From assembly GCA_036675425.1 (NCBI GenBank), contig JAKFFB010000286.1:1-13660 (forward strand): DNA of 13,660 bases, read 5' to 3'. Numbering within the stretch: the first letter of the stretch is position 1; each line of letters starts with the position of its first letter. The translations under genes and the position numbers were made by a program. Below the pieces are notes generated by a model. The model had not been told where the DNA came from and made no database searches. It saw nothing but the letters and a program-made list of their open reading frames with translations. This document shows, piece after piece, positions 8,040 to 13,660 of the stretch. The DNA comes from SCTD01 sp036675425 (GTDB taxonomy: Bacteria; Actinomycetota; Actinomycetes; Mycobacteriales; SCTD01).

Positions 8040-9521
8040 TCAGGCGCGGGGCGTGCGGTAGGGCGTGAGCAGCTGGTCGACCGGGGCGTCGTCGTCGGTC
8101 AGCACCTGCGCGCCGCGGGCGAACGAGCGCACCCGCTCGCCCGAGTGGACGTTCTCGACCTCGCCGCGAGCCACCGCGCGGCGGTCAAGATCGGTTGTGG
8201 ACAGGGGGGTGTCGCTGCCCACGAGCACCAGGTTGCCGCCGGTCTCCCGGGCCAGCGCCGACGGCGGGGCGAGGACGAGCACGTGCTCGAAGGCCTCGAG
8301 CAGGGTGGTGGTCTCGGCCCGGACGAAGTCCAGCGGCGGGAAGTCGATGACGTTCAGCGCGTAGACGCCGCCGGGGCGCAGCACCCGCCGGACCTCGGCG
8401 ACCATCTCGGTCGTCGTCAGGTGCCACGGCACCGCGAGGCTGCCGAAGGCGTCGCCGACCACGACGTCGTACGACCGAGCGGGCAGGTCGGCGATCTCGG
8501 TCCGGGCGTCACCGACACGGACGTCGAGCGAGGGCACGGCACCCAGCCCGAGCCGGGTCCGGCCGATGCGTGGGATCTCCGGGTCGACCTCCAGCACCGT
8601 GCCGGTGGAGCCGGGGCGCACGGCGGCGAGGTGGCGCGGCACGGACCCGCCGCCGAGGCCGAGGTGCAGCGCGTCGACCGGGCCGGCCGGCAGCTGCGCC
8701 AGCACGTCGGCGATCCGCTGGGTGTAGCGGAACTCCAGGTGCGCCGGGTCGTCGAGGTCGACGTAGGAGTGCCGCAGCCCGTCGAGGACCAGCGTGCGGC
8801 CGCCGTCCCGACGCGGGTCCGGCTCGACAGTCGCGCAGTAGTAGCGGGTCTCGTACTCGCAGGGACCGTCCGCGACCACCAGCCAGCTCGCCGTGAGCAT
8901 CGCGAGGACCAGCACGGCGAGCATGGGCGCGACCGGCGGCGTGAGGCGCGGCAGCACCACCGCGACCACGAGCCCGACGGCCACGAGCACCAGGCCGGTC
9001 AGCAGCAGCAGGGTCGACGTCGCGAAGGCGGACAGCAGCACGAAGCCGGTGAGGAACGTCCCGGCCAGCGCGCCCAGGGTGCTGACCGCCGACAGCCGAC
9101 CGACCGTCTCGCCGGTCTCGGCGAGGGTGCGCAGCCGCAGCTTGACGACCCCCGGCGGCACGAGCGACAGGACGAGGGCCGCGGGCGCGACGGCGAGCAG
9201 CACGAGCACCACCGTGCCGACCGGGCCGGTGCCGCGGAACGCGTCGCCGGCTGCGAAGACGGTGGGACGAGCGGCGAGGACCAGGGCGCCACCGAGAGCG
9301 GTCGCCGGCCCCAGCCAGCGGCGGGGGTCGGCCCGGTCCGCGAGCCGTCCGCCGAGGGCCGCGCCGCCGGCGATGGCGGCGAGGGCGACGCCGATCGCGG
9401 CCGTGTAGGTCTCGAGGGTCAGCCCGACGTACGGCGCGACCAGCCGGCTGACGAGGATCTCCAGGACCAGCACGGCTGCCGAGGAGAGCAGCACGAGCAG
9501 GGCGGCCAGCGGCGCCGGCAT
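8040..9521 (-). CDS. Membrane protein fused to a spermidine-synthase-like domain
   Basis: A 493-aa two-part protein. Residues 1 to about 220 are hydrophobic with about seven membrane helices (roughly 5-25, 38-58, 69-87, 101-121, 143-165, 168-191, 197-217). The rest is a soluble Rossmann domain of the spermidine synthase/methyltransferase type with LHLGLGGGSVPRHL (285-298), the ribose-binding acid in VLEVDPEI (309-316), VGDAR (336-340) and VVVGDAFGS (353-361). This fits the family annotated 'fused MFS/spermidine synthase'. The usual aminopropyltransferase active-site pattern DxxDP is not present (GDAFG instead), and the Gln of the LDGxxQ motif is changed, so polyamine synthesis is doubtful. 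The ATG shares its A with the pth stop (TGATG), implying coupled translation. A long inverted repeat follows the stop. Confidence 0.85.
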   Translation of the reverse strand: MPAPLAALLVLLSSAAVLVLEILVSRLVAPYVGLTLETYTAAIGVALAAIAGGAALGGRLADRADPRRWLGPATALGGALVLAARPTVFAAGDAFRGTGPVGTVVLVLLAVAPAALVLSLVPPGVVKLRLRTLAETGETVGRLSAVSTLGALAGTFLTGFVLLSAFATSTLLLLTGLVLVAVGLVVAVVLPRLTPPVAPMLAVLVLAMLTASWLVVADGPCEYETRYYCATVEPDPRRDGGRTLVLDGLRHSYVDLDDPAHLEFRYTQRIADVLAQLPAGPVDALHLGLGGGSVPRHLAAVRPGSTGTVLEVDPEIPRIGRTRLGLGAVPSLDVRVGDARTEIADLPARSYDVVVGDAFGSLAVPWHLTTTEMVAEVRRVLRPGGVYALNVIDFPPLDFVRAETTTLLEAFEHVLVLAPPSALARETGGNLVLVGSDTPLSTTDLDRRAVARGEVENVHSGERVRSFARGAQVLTDDDAPVDQLLTPYRTPRA

Positions 9522-10105
9522 CAGGCGGGGTCGACGTGGAAGGTGTTCTGCGCCGCGTCCAGCGGACCGGTGAGCAGCGCCTCGACGGCGTCGGCGGCGC
9601 GGTCGACGTGGAAGCCGAGGTCCTTCTTCTCCGCGCCGGAGAAGTCCTTCAGCACGTAGTCGGCGGGGTCCTGCCGGCCGGGCGGGCGACCGACGCCGAC
9701 GCGTACGCGCAGGTAGTCCTTGCTGCCGATAGACGAGGTGATCGAGCGCAGCCCGTTGTGCCCGTTGTCGCCGCCGCCCAGCTTGAGACGCAGCGTGCCG
9801 TAGGGGATGTCGAGCTCGTCGTGCACGACGACGATGCGGTCCATCGGCACCTTGAAGAAGTCGCGCAGTGACGCGACCGGACCGCCGGAGAGGTTCATGT
9901 ACGTCTTGGGCTTCGCGAGCACGGCGCGCTGACCGGCGAGCCGGCCCTCGACGACGTCAGCCCGGCCCTTGTGCGCCTTGAACCTCGCCCCGGCGCGCTC
10001 ACCCAGCAGGTCGAGCACCATGAAGCCGACGTTGTGCCGGTTGCCGGCGTAGGACGGCCCGGGATTGCCCAGCCCGACGACGAGCCAGAGCGGCTCGCCG
10101 GACAC
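9521..10105 (-). CDS. pth: Peptidyl-tRNA hydrolase
   Basis: The 194-aa enzyme frees tRNA from peptidyl-tRNA that has dropped off ribosomes. All residues known from E. coli Pth have counterparts at near-constant offset: N14 (GLGNPG), H24 (NRHNVGF, the catalytic His), N71 (TYMNLSG), D96 (HDELDIP) and N117 (GGDNGHNGL). Length is typical. The start is a GTG; I see no clear Shine-Dalgarno in front of it. It lies 21 bases after the rplY stop, so it is probably translated from the same message. It overlaps the following membrane-protein gene by one base. The rplY-pth pairing is a widely conserved order in actinobacteria. Confidence 0.97.
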   Translation of the reverse strand: MSGEPLWLVVGLGNPGPSYAGNRHNVGFMVLDLLGERAGARFKAHKGRADVVEGRLAGQRAVLAKPKTYMNLSGGPVASLRDFFKVPMDRIVVVHDELDIPYGTLRLKLGGGDNGHNGLRSITSSIGSKDYLRVRVGVGRPPGRQDPADYVLKDFSGAEKKDLGFHVDRAADAVEALLTGPLDAAQNTFHVDPA

Positions 10106-10126
10106 GGGCTTGCGGAAGAGCAGCGA

Positions 10127-10861
10127 CTACTCGGCGGGGGTCTCGGACTTCGGCGCCTCGGTCTCGCCGACCTCGTCGCCCTCGCCGGCCTTGTCGGACT
10201 CGGAGCCCTCGGCGGTCTCGCCCGCTGCCTCGGCCTCGGCGTCGGCGAGCGCCTCGGCGCCGGCCTGACCCGCACCCAGCTCCTCCTCGGCGGCGGTGAG
10301 CTCGGCCTCGAGCTGCTCCTCGGAGATGACGCCCAGGAAGGCGACGATGACGTGGTCGGGGTCCTGCGAGAGCTCGGTGCCGGCGGGGAGCCTGACGTCC
10401 TTGGCGGCGAGGCTCGAGCCCGCGCGCTGGCCGTCGATGGCGAGCTCCAGGTGCTCCGGCAGCGCGGTGGCGTCGGCGGTGACCGTGAGGGTCATCGTCT
10501 GCTGGTCCACCAGGGTCTCGGGAGCGGCCTCGCCGGTCAGCTGCACCGGGATCTCGACGGTGACCTTCTCGCCCTTGCGGACGGCGACGAGGTCGACGTG
10601 CTCGAGGAAGCCCTTGATCGGGTCGCGCACGACGGCCTTCGGCAGCGCCAGCTGGTCGCCGTCCTCGGTCTGCAGCGTGAGCAGCGCGTTGGCGTCGTGC
10701 TTGAGCGCGAGCATCAGCTCGTGGCCGGGCAGCGAGAAGTGGCGCGGAGCCTCGCCGTGCCCGTAGAGCACGGCCGGCACCTTGTTGGCCCGGCGGATGC
10801 GCCGCGAGGGGCCCTTGCCGAACTCGGTGCGGGGCTCGGCGGCGATGCGGACCTCGGACAC
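10127..10861 (-). CDS. rplY: 50S ribosomal protein L25 / general stress protein Ctc
   Basis: The 244-aa long form of L25, which binds 5S rRNA on the large ribosomal subunit. Residues 1-92 are the L25 RNA-binding domain with RTEFGKGPSRRIRR (11-24), VPAVLYGHG (28-36) and HVDLVAV (88-94). Residues about 95-180 are the TL5/CTC C-terminal beta domain with LPEHLELAIDG (134-144). The last ~65 residues are an acidic Glu/Ala-rich tail, likely disordered, as often seen in actinobacterial versions. The GTG start has an excellent GAGGAG seven bases upstream. In most relatives the gene follows prs directly; here the H-NOX and c-di-GMP genes lie between. Confidence 0.97.
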   Translation of the reverse strand: MSEVRIAAEPRTEFGKGPSRRIRRANKVPAVLYGHGEAPRHFSLPGHELMLALKHDANALLTLQTEDGDQLALPKAVVRDPIKGFLEHVDLVAVRKGEKVTVEIPVQLTGEAAPETLVDQQTMTLTVTADATALPEHLELAIDGQRAGSSLAAKDVRLPAGTELSQDPDHVIVAFLGVISEEQLEAELTAAEEELGAGQAGAEALADAEAEAAGETAEGSESDKAGEGDEVGETEAPKSETPAE

Positions 10862-10915
10862 AGCGGGACTCCTCGAACAGCTTGCAGGCGTGGGGGCGCG
10901 AGTGCGCAGTGGACG

Positions 10916-10921
10916 AGTCTA
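10916..10921 (-). promoter_or_regulatory. Possible -10 box for rplY
   Basis: TAGACT (minus strand, 10921..10916) matches TANNNT and lies 54 bases ahead of the rplY GTG, starting just after the stop codon of the GGDEF-EAL gene. The nearest TTG-type -35 candidate (TTGCAG, 10950..10945) is 23 bases away, which is too far. If real, it would let rplY-pth be expressed separately from the signalling pair upstream. Confidence 0.25.
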
Positions 10922-10929
10922 GCGGCCCG

Positions 10930-12921
10930 TCAGCCCGGCGCCGCCTGCAACGTCCGGCCCAGCTCGTCCGCGGGCACCGGCCGGCCGAACAGGAACCCCT
11001 GCCCGCGGTCGCACCCGAAGCGCCGCAGCGCGTCGCACTGCGCCGTCGTCTCCACGCCCTCGGCGAGCACCGGCAGGCCGAGCGTGTGCCCCAGCCGGAT
11101 CACCGCCCAGGCGATGGTTCCCGCGTCGTCGTCGTCGGGCAGGTGGCGGATGAAGGACCGGTCGATCTTGAGCAGGTCCACCGGGAGCGTCCGCAGCGCG
11201 CCGAGCGAGGAGTAGCCGGTGCCGAAGTCGTCGATCGCCAGGTGCACGCCTTCGGCACGCAGCTCGCTCAGCATCGAGATGGCCGCGTCGTCGCGCTCCA
11301 TGAGGATGCTCTCGGTCAGCTCCAGGCAGAGCGCGGACGGCGGCAGGTCCGTCTCGGCGAGCACCGACCGGACGACCTCCGCGAAGTCCGCCTCCTTCAG
11401 CTGACGCCCTGAGACGTTGACGGCGACGGTGAAGTCCGCCGCCCCGCCGGCGCGCCACACGGCTGCCTGCCGGCAGGCCGTCCGCAGCACCCAGGTGCCG
11501 AGCTCGACGATCAGCCCGGTCTCCTCGGCGCGGCCGATGAACTCGTCCGGCGGCACCGTCCCGCGCTCCGGGTGGTCCCAGCGCAGCAGCGCCTCGGCGC
11601 CGGTGACGGCCGAGGACGCGAGGTCCACGACGGGCTGGAACGCGAGCCAGAACTGCTGCCGGTCGAGCGCCACGCGCAGGTCCGCGCCCAGCGCGTCGCG
11701 CCGCCGAACGTCGTCGTGCATGCGCGGCTCGAACGCGGTGTGCCGTGACTTGCCCGCCCGCCTGGACTCGTGCATCGCGACGTTCGCCGCCGCGATCAAG
11801 GCATCAGGCGTCGGTCGGCCGTCCTGCCCGGTGCTGGCCGTGCTGCCGATGCTGACGCTGACGAAGACCTCGTGGTCGTCGACCTGCAGCGGCGCACGAA
11901 GCAGCTCGTGGATGCGCAAGGCGACCGCCTCCGGGTCCGCGCAGTCCTCGAGCACCACCGCGAACTCGTCGCCGCCGAGCCGGGCCACGGTGTCCTCGGT
12001 CGGCCGGCCCATGCTGTCGGACGCCCGCAGCGCGTCGAGCAACCGGGTGGCGAGCGCGGCCAGCACGCGGTCGCCCACTCCGTGACCGCGACTGTCGTTG
12101 ATCGTCTTGAAGTCGTCGACGTCCAGGAACAGCACGTGCAACGGACGATCCGCTCGCTGCGCCCGGGCCAGGCTGCCGCGAAGCCGGTCCATCAGCAGGA
12201 CGCGGTTGGGCAGGCCGGTGAGGCTGTCGTACATCGCCTGCTGGACCAGGCGCTCCTCGGCGCGCTCGCGCTCCAGCACGCGTCCGATCTGCGCTCCGAC
12301 GAAGCCGACCAGCTGCAGCAGCCCCTCGTCGGGCGGCTGGATGCCCGGGGCGAAAAACTCCAGTACGGCCACTGTGTCGCTGCGCACGAGGATGGGTGCG
12401 GCGAAGGCGGCTCGCAGCCCGCAGGCATTCGCCGCGACGCGGCGTGGGAAGTTGTCGTCCTCGCCCAGGTCGGCGATCCACTGCGGCTCGCCCTTGGCGA
12501 GGGTGCGTCCCGGCAGCCCCTCACCGGAGCGGAAGGTCGCTCCCGCGGTCGCGCGCAGGAACTCCGCGTAACTGCCGTCCGCAGGGGCGTGCATCACGCC
12601 GAGCGAGACGAGCGTGCCCGCGTCCTCGACGGACAGCACGAAGGCGTGGCCCACCGGCCAACCCGTGTGCGCGCAGATCGTCGTCAGCGCAGCGGCGATC
12701 GCGTCGACGGACGAGGCGGACTCGTTCGCCTGGACAGCGACCCTGCCGAGGAGCTCGGCGAACGCGTTGGAACGCGTGAGCTGCCGGACCGTCTCGTAGA
12801 GCTCGCTCGTGACCCGCTCGGCGATAGCCTCGGCCTCGAGTCGCGCCGCGCGTTCGCGCGCCAGCCGCCGCTCGAGAGCACGCACCTGGTCGGGCGCGCC
12901 CCCGAGGTCAAGCGGCGGCAT
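10930..12921 (-). CDS. GAF-GGDEF-EAL cyclic-di-GMP cyclase/phosphodiesterase
   Basis: A 663-aa cytoplasmic signalling enzyme with no membrane helices. Order: an Arg/Glu-rich coiled coil (about 11-50, RRLARERAARLEAEAIAERV region); a GAF-type sensor domain (about 52-215); a GGDEF domain with metal and substrate residues LDVDDFK (266-272), ND (275-276) and GGDEF (316-320); and an EAL domain (about 425-655) with E443 in EALLRW, N502, E537, D564/D565 in DDFGTGYSSL, K585, E621 and Q641. Both catalytic centres look intact, so it could make or break c-di-GMP. The product-inhibition RxxD is not in its usual place because of an 8-residue insertion. The ATG at 12921 is preferred; a GTG at 12957 would add 12 unconvincing residues. 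It overlaps the H-NOX gene by 14 bases, which strongly suggests that H-NOX controls it. Confidence 0.93.
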   Translation of the reverse strand: MPPLDLGGAPDQVRALERRLARERAARLEAEAIAERVTSELYETVRQLTRSNAFAELLGRVAVQANESASSVDAIAAALTTICAHTGWPVGHAFVLSVEDAGTLVSLGVMHAPADGSYAEFLRATAGATFRSGEGLPGRTLAKGEPQWIADLGEDDNFPRRVAANACGLRAAFAAPILVRSDTVAVLEFFAPGIQPPDEGLLQLVGFVGAQIGRVLERERAEERLVQQAMYDSLTGLPNRVLLMDRLRGSLARAQRADRPLHVLFLDVDDFKTINDSRGHGVGDRVLAALATRLLDALRASDSMGRPTEDTVARLGGDEFAVVLEDCADPEAVALRIHELLRAPLQVDDHEVFVSVSIGSTASTGQDGRPTPDALIAAANVAMHESRRAGKSRHTAFEPRMHDDVRRRDALGADLRVALDRQQFWLAFQPVVDLASSAVTGAEALLRWDHPERGTVPPDEFIGRAEETGLIVELGTWVLRTACRQAAVWRAGGAADFTVAVNVSGRQLKEADFAEVVRSVLAETDLPPSALCLELTESILMERDDAAISMLSELRAEGVHLAIDDFGTGYSSLGALRTLPVDLLKIDRSFIRHLPDDDDAGTIAWAVIRLGHTLGLPVLAEGVETTAQCDALRRFGCDRGQGFLFGRPVPADELGRTLQAAPG

Positions 12922-13456
12922 CGCGGAACTCGCAGCGCAGCAGGCACTGCTCGTCACCGCGGAGCCTGCAGGCCGTGCGGACGATGGTCACCCGCTGGCC
13001 GTAGTGCGCAGCCGCTCCGACCAGGAAGCCCTCGGCAAGTGCGCACAGCGAGCGGGTGGACCCGTAGGTCAGGGTGACGACGTTCTCGCCGGTGACCTCG
13101 AAAGCGAAGGTCGGCGGCTCCGCACCGGGGTAGAGCTTGCGGACCTCGGGGTGGATCATGTCGTTGAGCGTGAGCACGAACGACAGCGCGTCGTGGTGGG
13201 GAGAGAAGAAGTTCGGGAAGCGCTGCGCCAGCAGGGGGATGGCACCCTCGGCGACATGCCGCAGAACGGCCTGCTCGTCCGTGCCGAGCAGGGCGGCCGC
13301 CGACACGACGATGGCCATCAGGTCGGCGTCGGGATAGCTGCCGAGCGAGGTGTAGCTGCCCGTCACGCCGGCGCCGTCGAGGACCGCGTCCCACGCGTCG
13401 TCACCGTGCTCCGCGCTGACGACCTCCTCGGCGAGGTTGAAGATGATGCCCTTCAC
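12908..13456 (-). CDS. H-NOX (heme nitric oxide/oxygen binding) sensor protein
   Basis: A 182-aa stand-alone H-NOX domain, a soluble heme gas sensor. By eye it aligns with the Thermoanaerobacter protein almost without gaps in the core. The start MKG is typical; the proximal heme ligand is H102 (LNDMIHPE), P115 is in GAEPP, and the heme-propionate motif YxSxR is Y131/S133/R135. Position 140, a tyrosine in oxygen-binding members, is leucine here, which predicts NO and CO binding without stable O2 binding (inference). C138, C163, C171 and C175 form a cluster near the C-terminus. The start is a GTG without a clear ribosome binding site, fixed by the conserved N-terminus. H-NOX genes commonly sit beside the GGDEF/EAL enzyme or kinase they regulate, and the 14-base overlap with the next gene fits. 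Confidence 0.93.
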   Translation of the reverse strand: MKGIIFNLAEEVVSAEHGDDAWDAVLDGAGVTGSYTSLGSYPDADLMAIVVSAAALLGTDEQAVLRHVAEGAIPLLAQRFPNFFSPHHDALSFVLTLNDMIHPEVRKLYPGAEPPTFAFEVTGENVVTLTYGSTRSLCALAEGFLVGAAAHYGQRVTIVRTACRLRGDEQCLLRCEFRDAAA

Positions 13457-13511
13457 CGACGTGACCCGCGCGCGGGAACTGCGTCGACAGGGGGCTGGCG
13501 CTGGAACGACA

Positions 13512-13521
13512 TGTCCGGACA
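13512..13521. promoter_or_regulatory. 10-bp perfect palindrome upstream of the H-NOX gene
   Basis: TGTCCGGACA is its own reverse complement and lies 55 bases ahead of the H-NOX start in the 97-base gap after prs. On the minus strand it directly follows GTTACT, a weak -10-like hexamer. It is the right size and place for a dimeric repressor or activator site, but I do not recognise the motif. A second, shorter palindrome (TCCCGGGA, 13539-13546) lies closer to the prs stop and may be chance in GC-rich DNA. Confidence 0.25.
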
Positions 13522-13553
13522 GTAACGCTTTGCCTGACTCCCGGGACGCGCTG

Positions 13554-13660
13554 CTAGGCCGCGCCGTCGAACAGGCTCGTGACCGAGCCGTCCTCGAAGA
13601 CCTCGGAGATGGCGCGGGCGATCAGCGGCGCGATCGACAGCACGGTGAGGCCGTCGAAGC
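13554..13660 (-). CDS. prs: Ribose-phosphate pyrophosphokinase, C-terminal end (partial)
   Basis: The last 34 codons and the TAG stop of a gene entering from the window edge. The peptide reads FDGLTVLSIAPLIARAIS then EVFEDGSVTSLFDGAA, which is the well-known C-terminus of PRPP synthetase. That enzyme makes phosphoribosyl pyrophosphate from ribose 5-phosphate and ATP for nucleotide, His and Trp synthesis. The catalytic and PRPP-binding parts lie outside the window. Its position just ahead of the rplY-pth-mfd block matches the usual actinobacterial order, apart from the two signalling genes in between. Confidence 0.93.
   Translation of the reverse strand, partial: FDGLTVLSIAPLIARAISEVFEDGSVTSLFDGAA

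Noticed and set aside
4728..9659. A plus-strand open frame of 1643 codons
   Set aside because: It runs antisense across mfd, the membrane/spermidine-synthase-like gene and part of pth. Its product is Val/Asp/Arg/Leu-rich with no domain, as expected from the reverse frame of GC-rich coding DNA.
12922..12957. GTG start at 12957 for the GGDEF-EAL protein
   Set aside because: It would add a Ser/Cys/Ala-rich peptide that reads as a shadow of the H-NOX 3' end and would enlarge the overlap to 50 bases. It cannot be fully excluded because the ATG at 12921 has only a weak ribosome binding site.
11770..13077. A plus-strand open frame of 435 codons over the GGDEF-EAL and H-NOX genes
   Set aside because: It is antisense to two well-recognised domain proteins, and its own product has no recognisable motif.

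Overview
This is a very GC-rich stretch of bacterial chromosome. The best fit is a high-GC actinobacterium (Actinomycetota). The gene order prs - rplY - pth - mfd - surA-like/ppiC - mazG - eno - (ftsB-like) is, from general knowledge, typical of that phylum. GTG and TTG starts are common, and MazG has the long N-terminal arm and L25 the long acidic Ctc-type tail often seen there. I cannot place it to genus. All eleven genes lie on the minus strand, so transcription runs from the high-coordinate end to the low-coordinate end.

Layout in transcription order: the last 34 codons of ribose-phosphate pyrophosphokinase (prs, 13554-13660); an H-NOX heme/NO sensor (12908-13456) overlapping a GAF-GGDEF-EAL cyclic-di-GMP enzyme (10930-12921); ribosomal protein L25/Ctc (rplY); peptidyl-tRNA hydrolase (pth); a membrane protein fused to a spermidine-synthase-like domain (8040-9521); a perfect 19-bp inverted repeat; the transcription-repair coupling factor (mfd, TTG start); a SurA/PpiC-type lipoprotein foldase; mazG; a MOSC-domain protein (1578-2147); a perfect 20-bp inverted repeat; enolase (eno, GTG start); and the first 38 codons of a protein in the usual ftsB position.

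The core genes serve nucleotide supply and cleanup (prs, mazG), translation (rplY, pth), DNA repair coupled to transcription (mfd), protein folding outside the membrane (surA-like) and glycolysis (eno). Three pieces look like accessory insertions into this backbone: the H-NOX/c-di-GMP pair between prs and rplY, the membrane/spermidine-synthase-like protein between pth and mfd, and the MOSC protein between mazG and eno. The H-NOX pair is the most interesting. The heme ligand and the YxSxR motif are intact, position 140 predicts no oxygen binding, there is a cysteine cluster, and the partner enzyme keeps both its cyclase and phosphodiesterase catalytic residues. It therefore reads as a nitric oxide to c-di-GMP switch.

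Genes are packed tightly. Stop/start overlaps occur at pth/8040-9521 (TGATG), surA-like/mazG (TAGTG), mazG/MOSC (10 nt) and H-NOX/GGDEF-EAL (14 nt). No gene-free stretch exceeds 300 bases. The longest gaps are 1406-1577 and 7842-8039; each holds one long inverted repeat just after a stop codon, followed by a possible promoter. I see no tRNA, rRNA, CRISPR array, transposase or phage gene.
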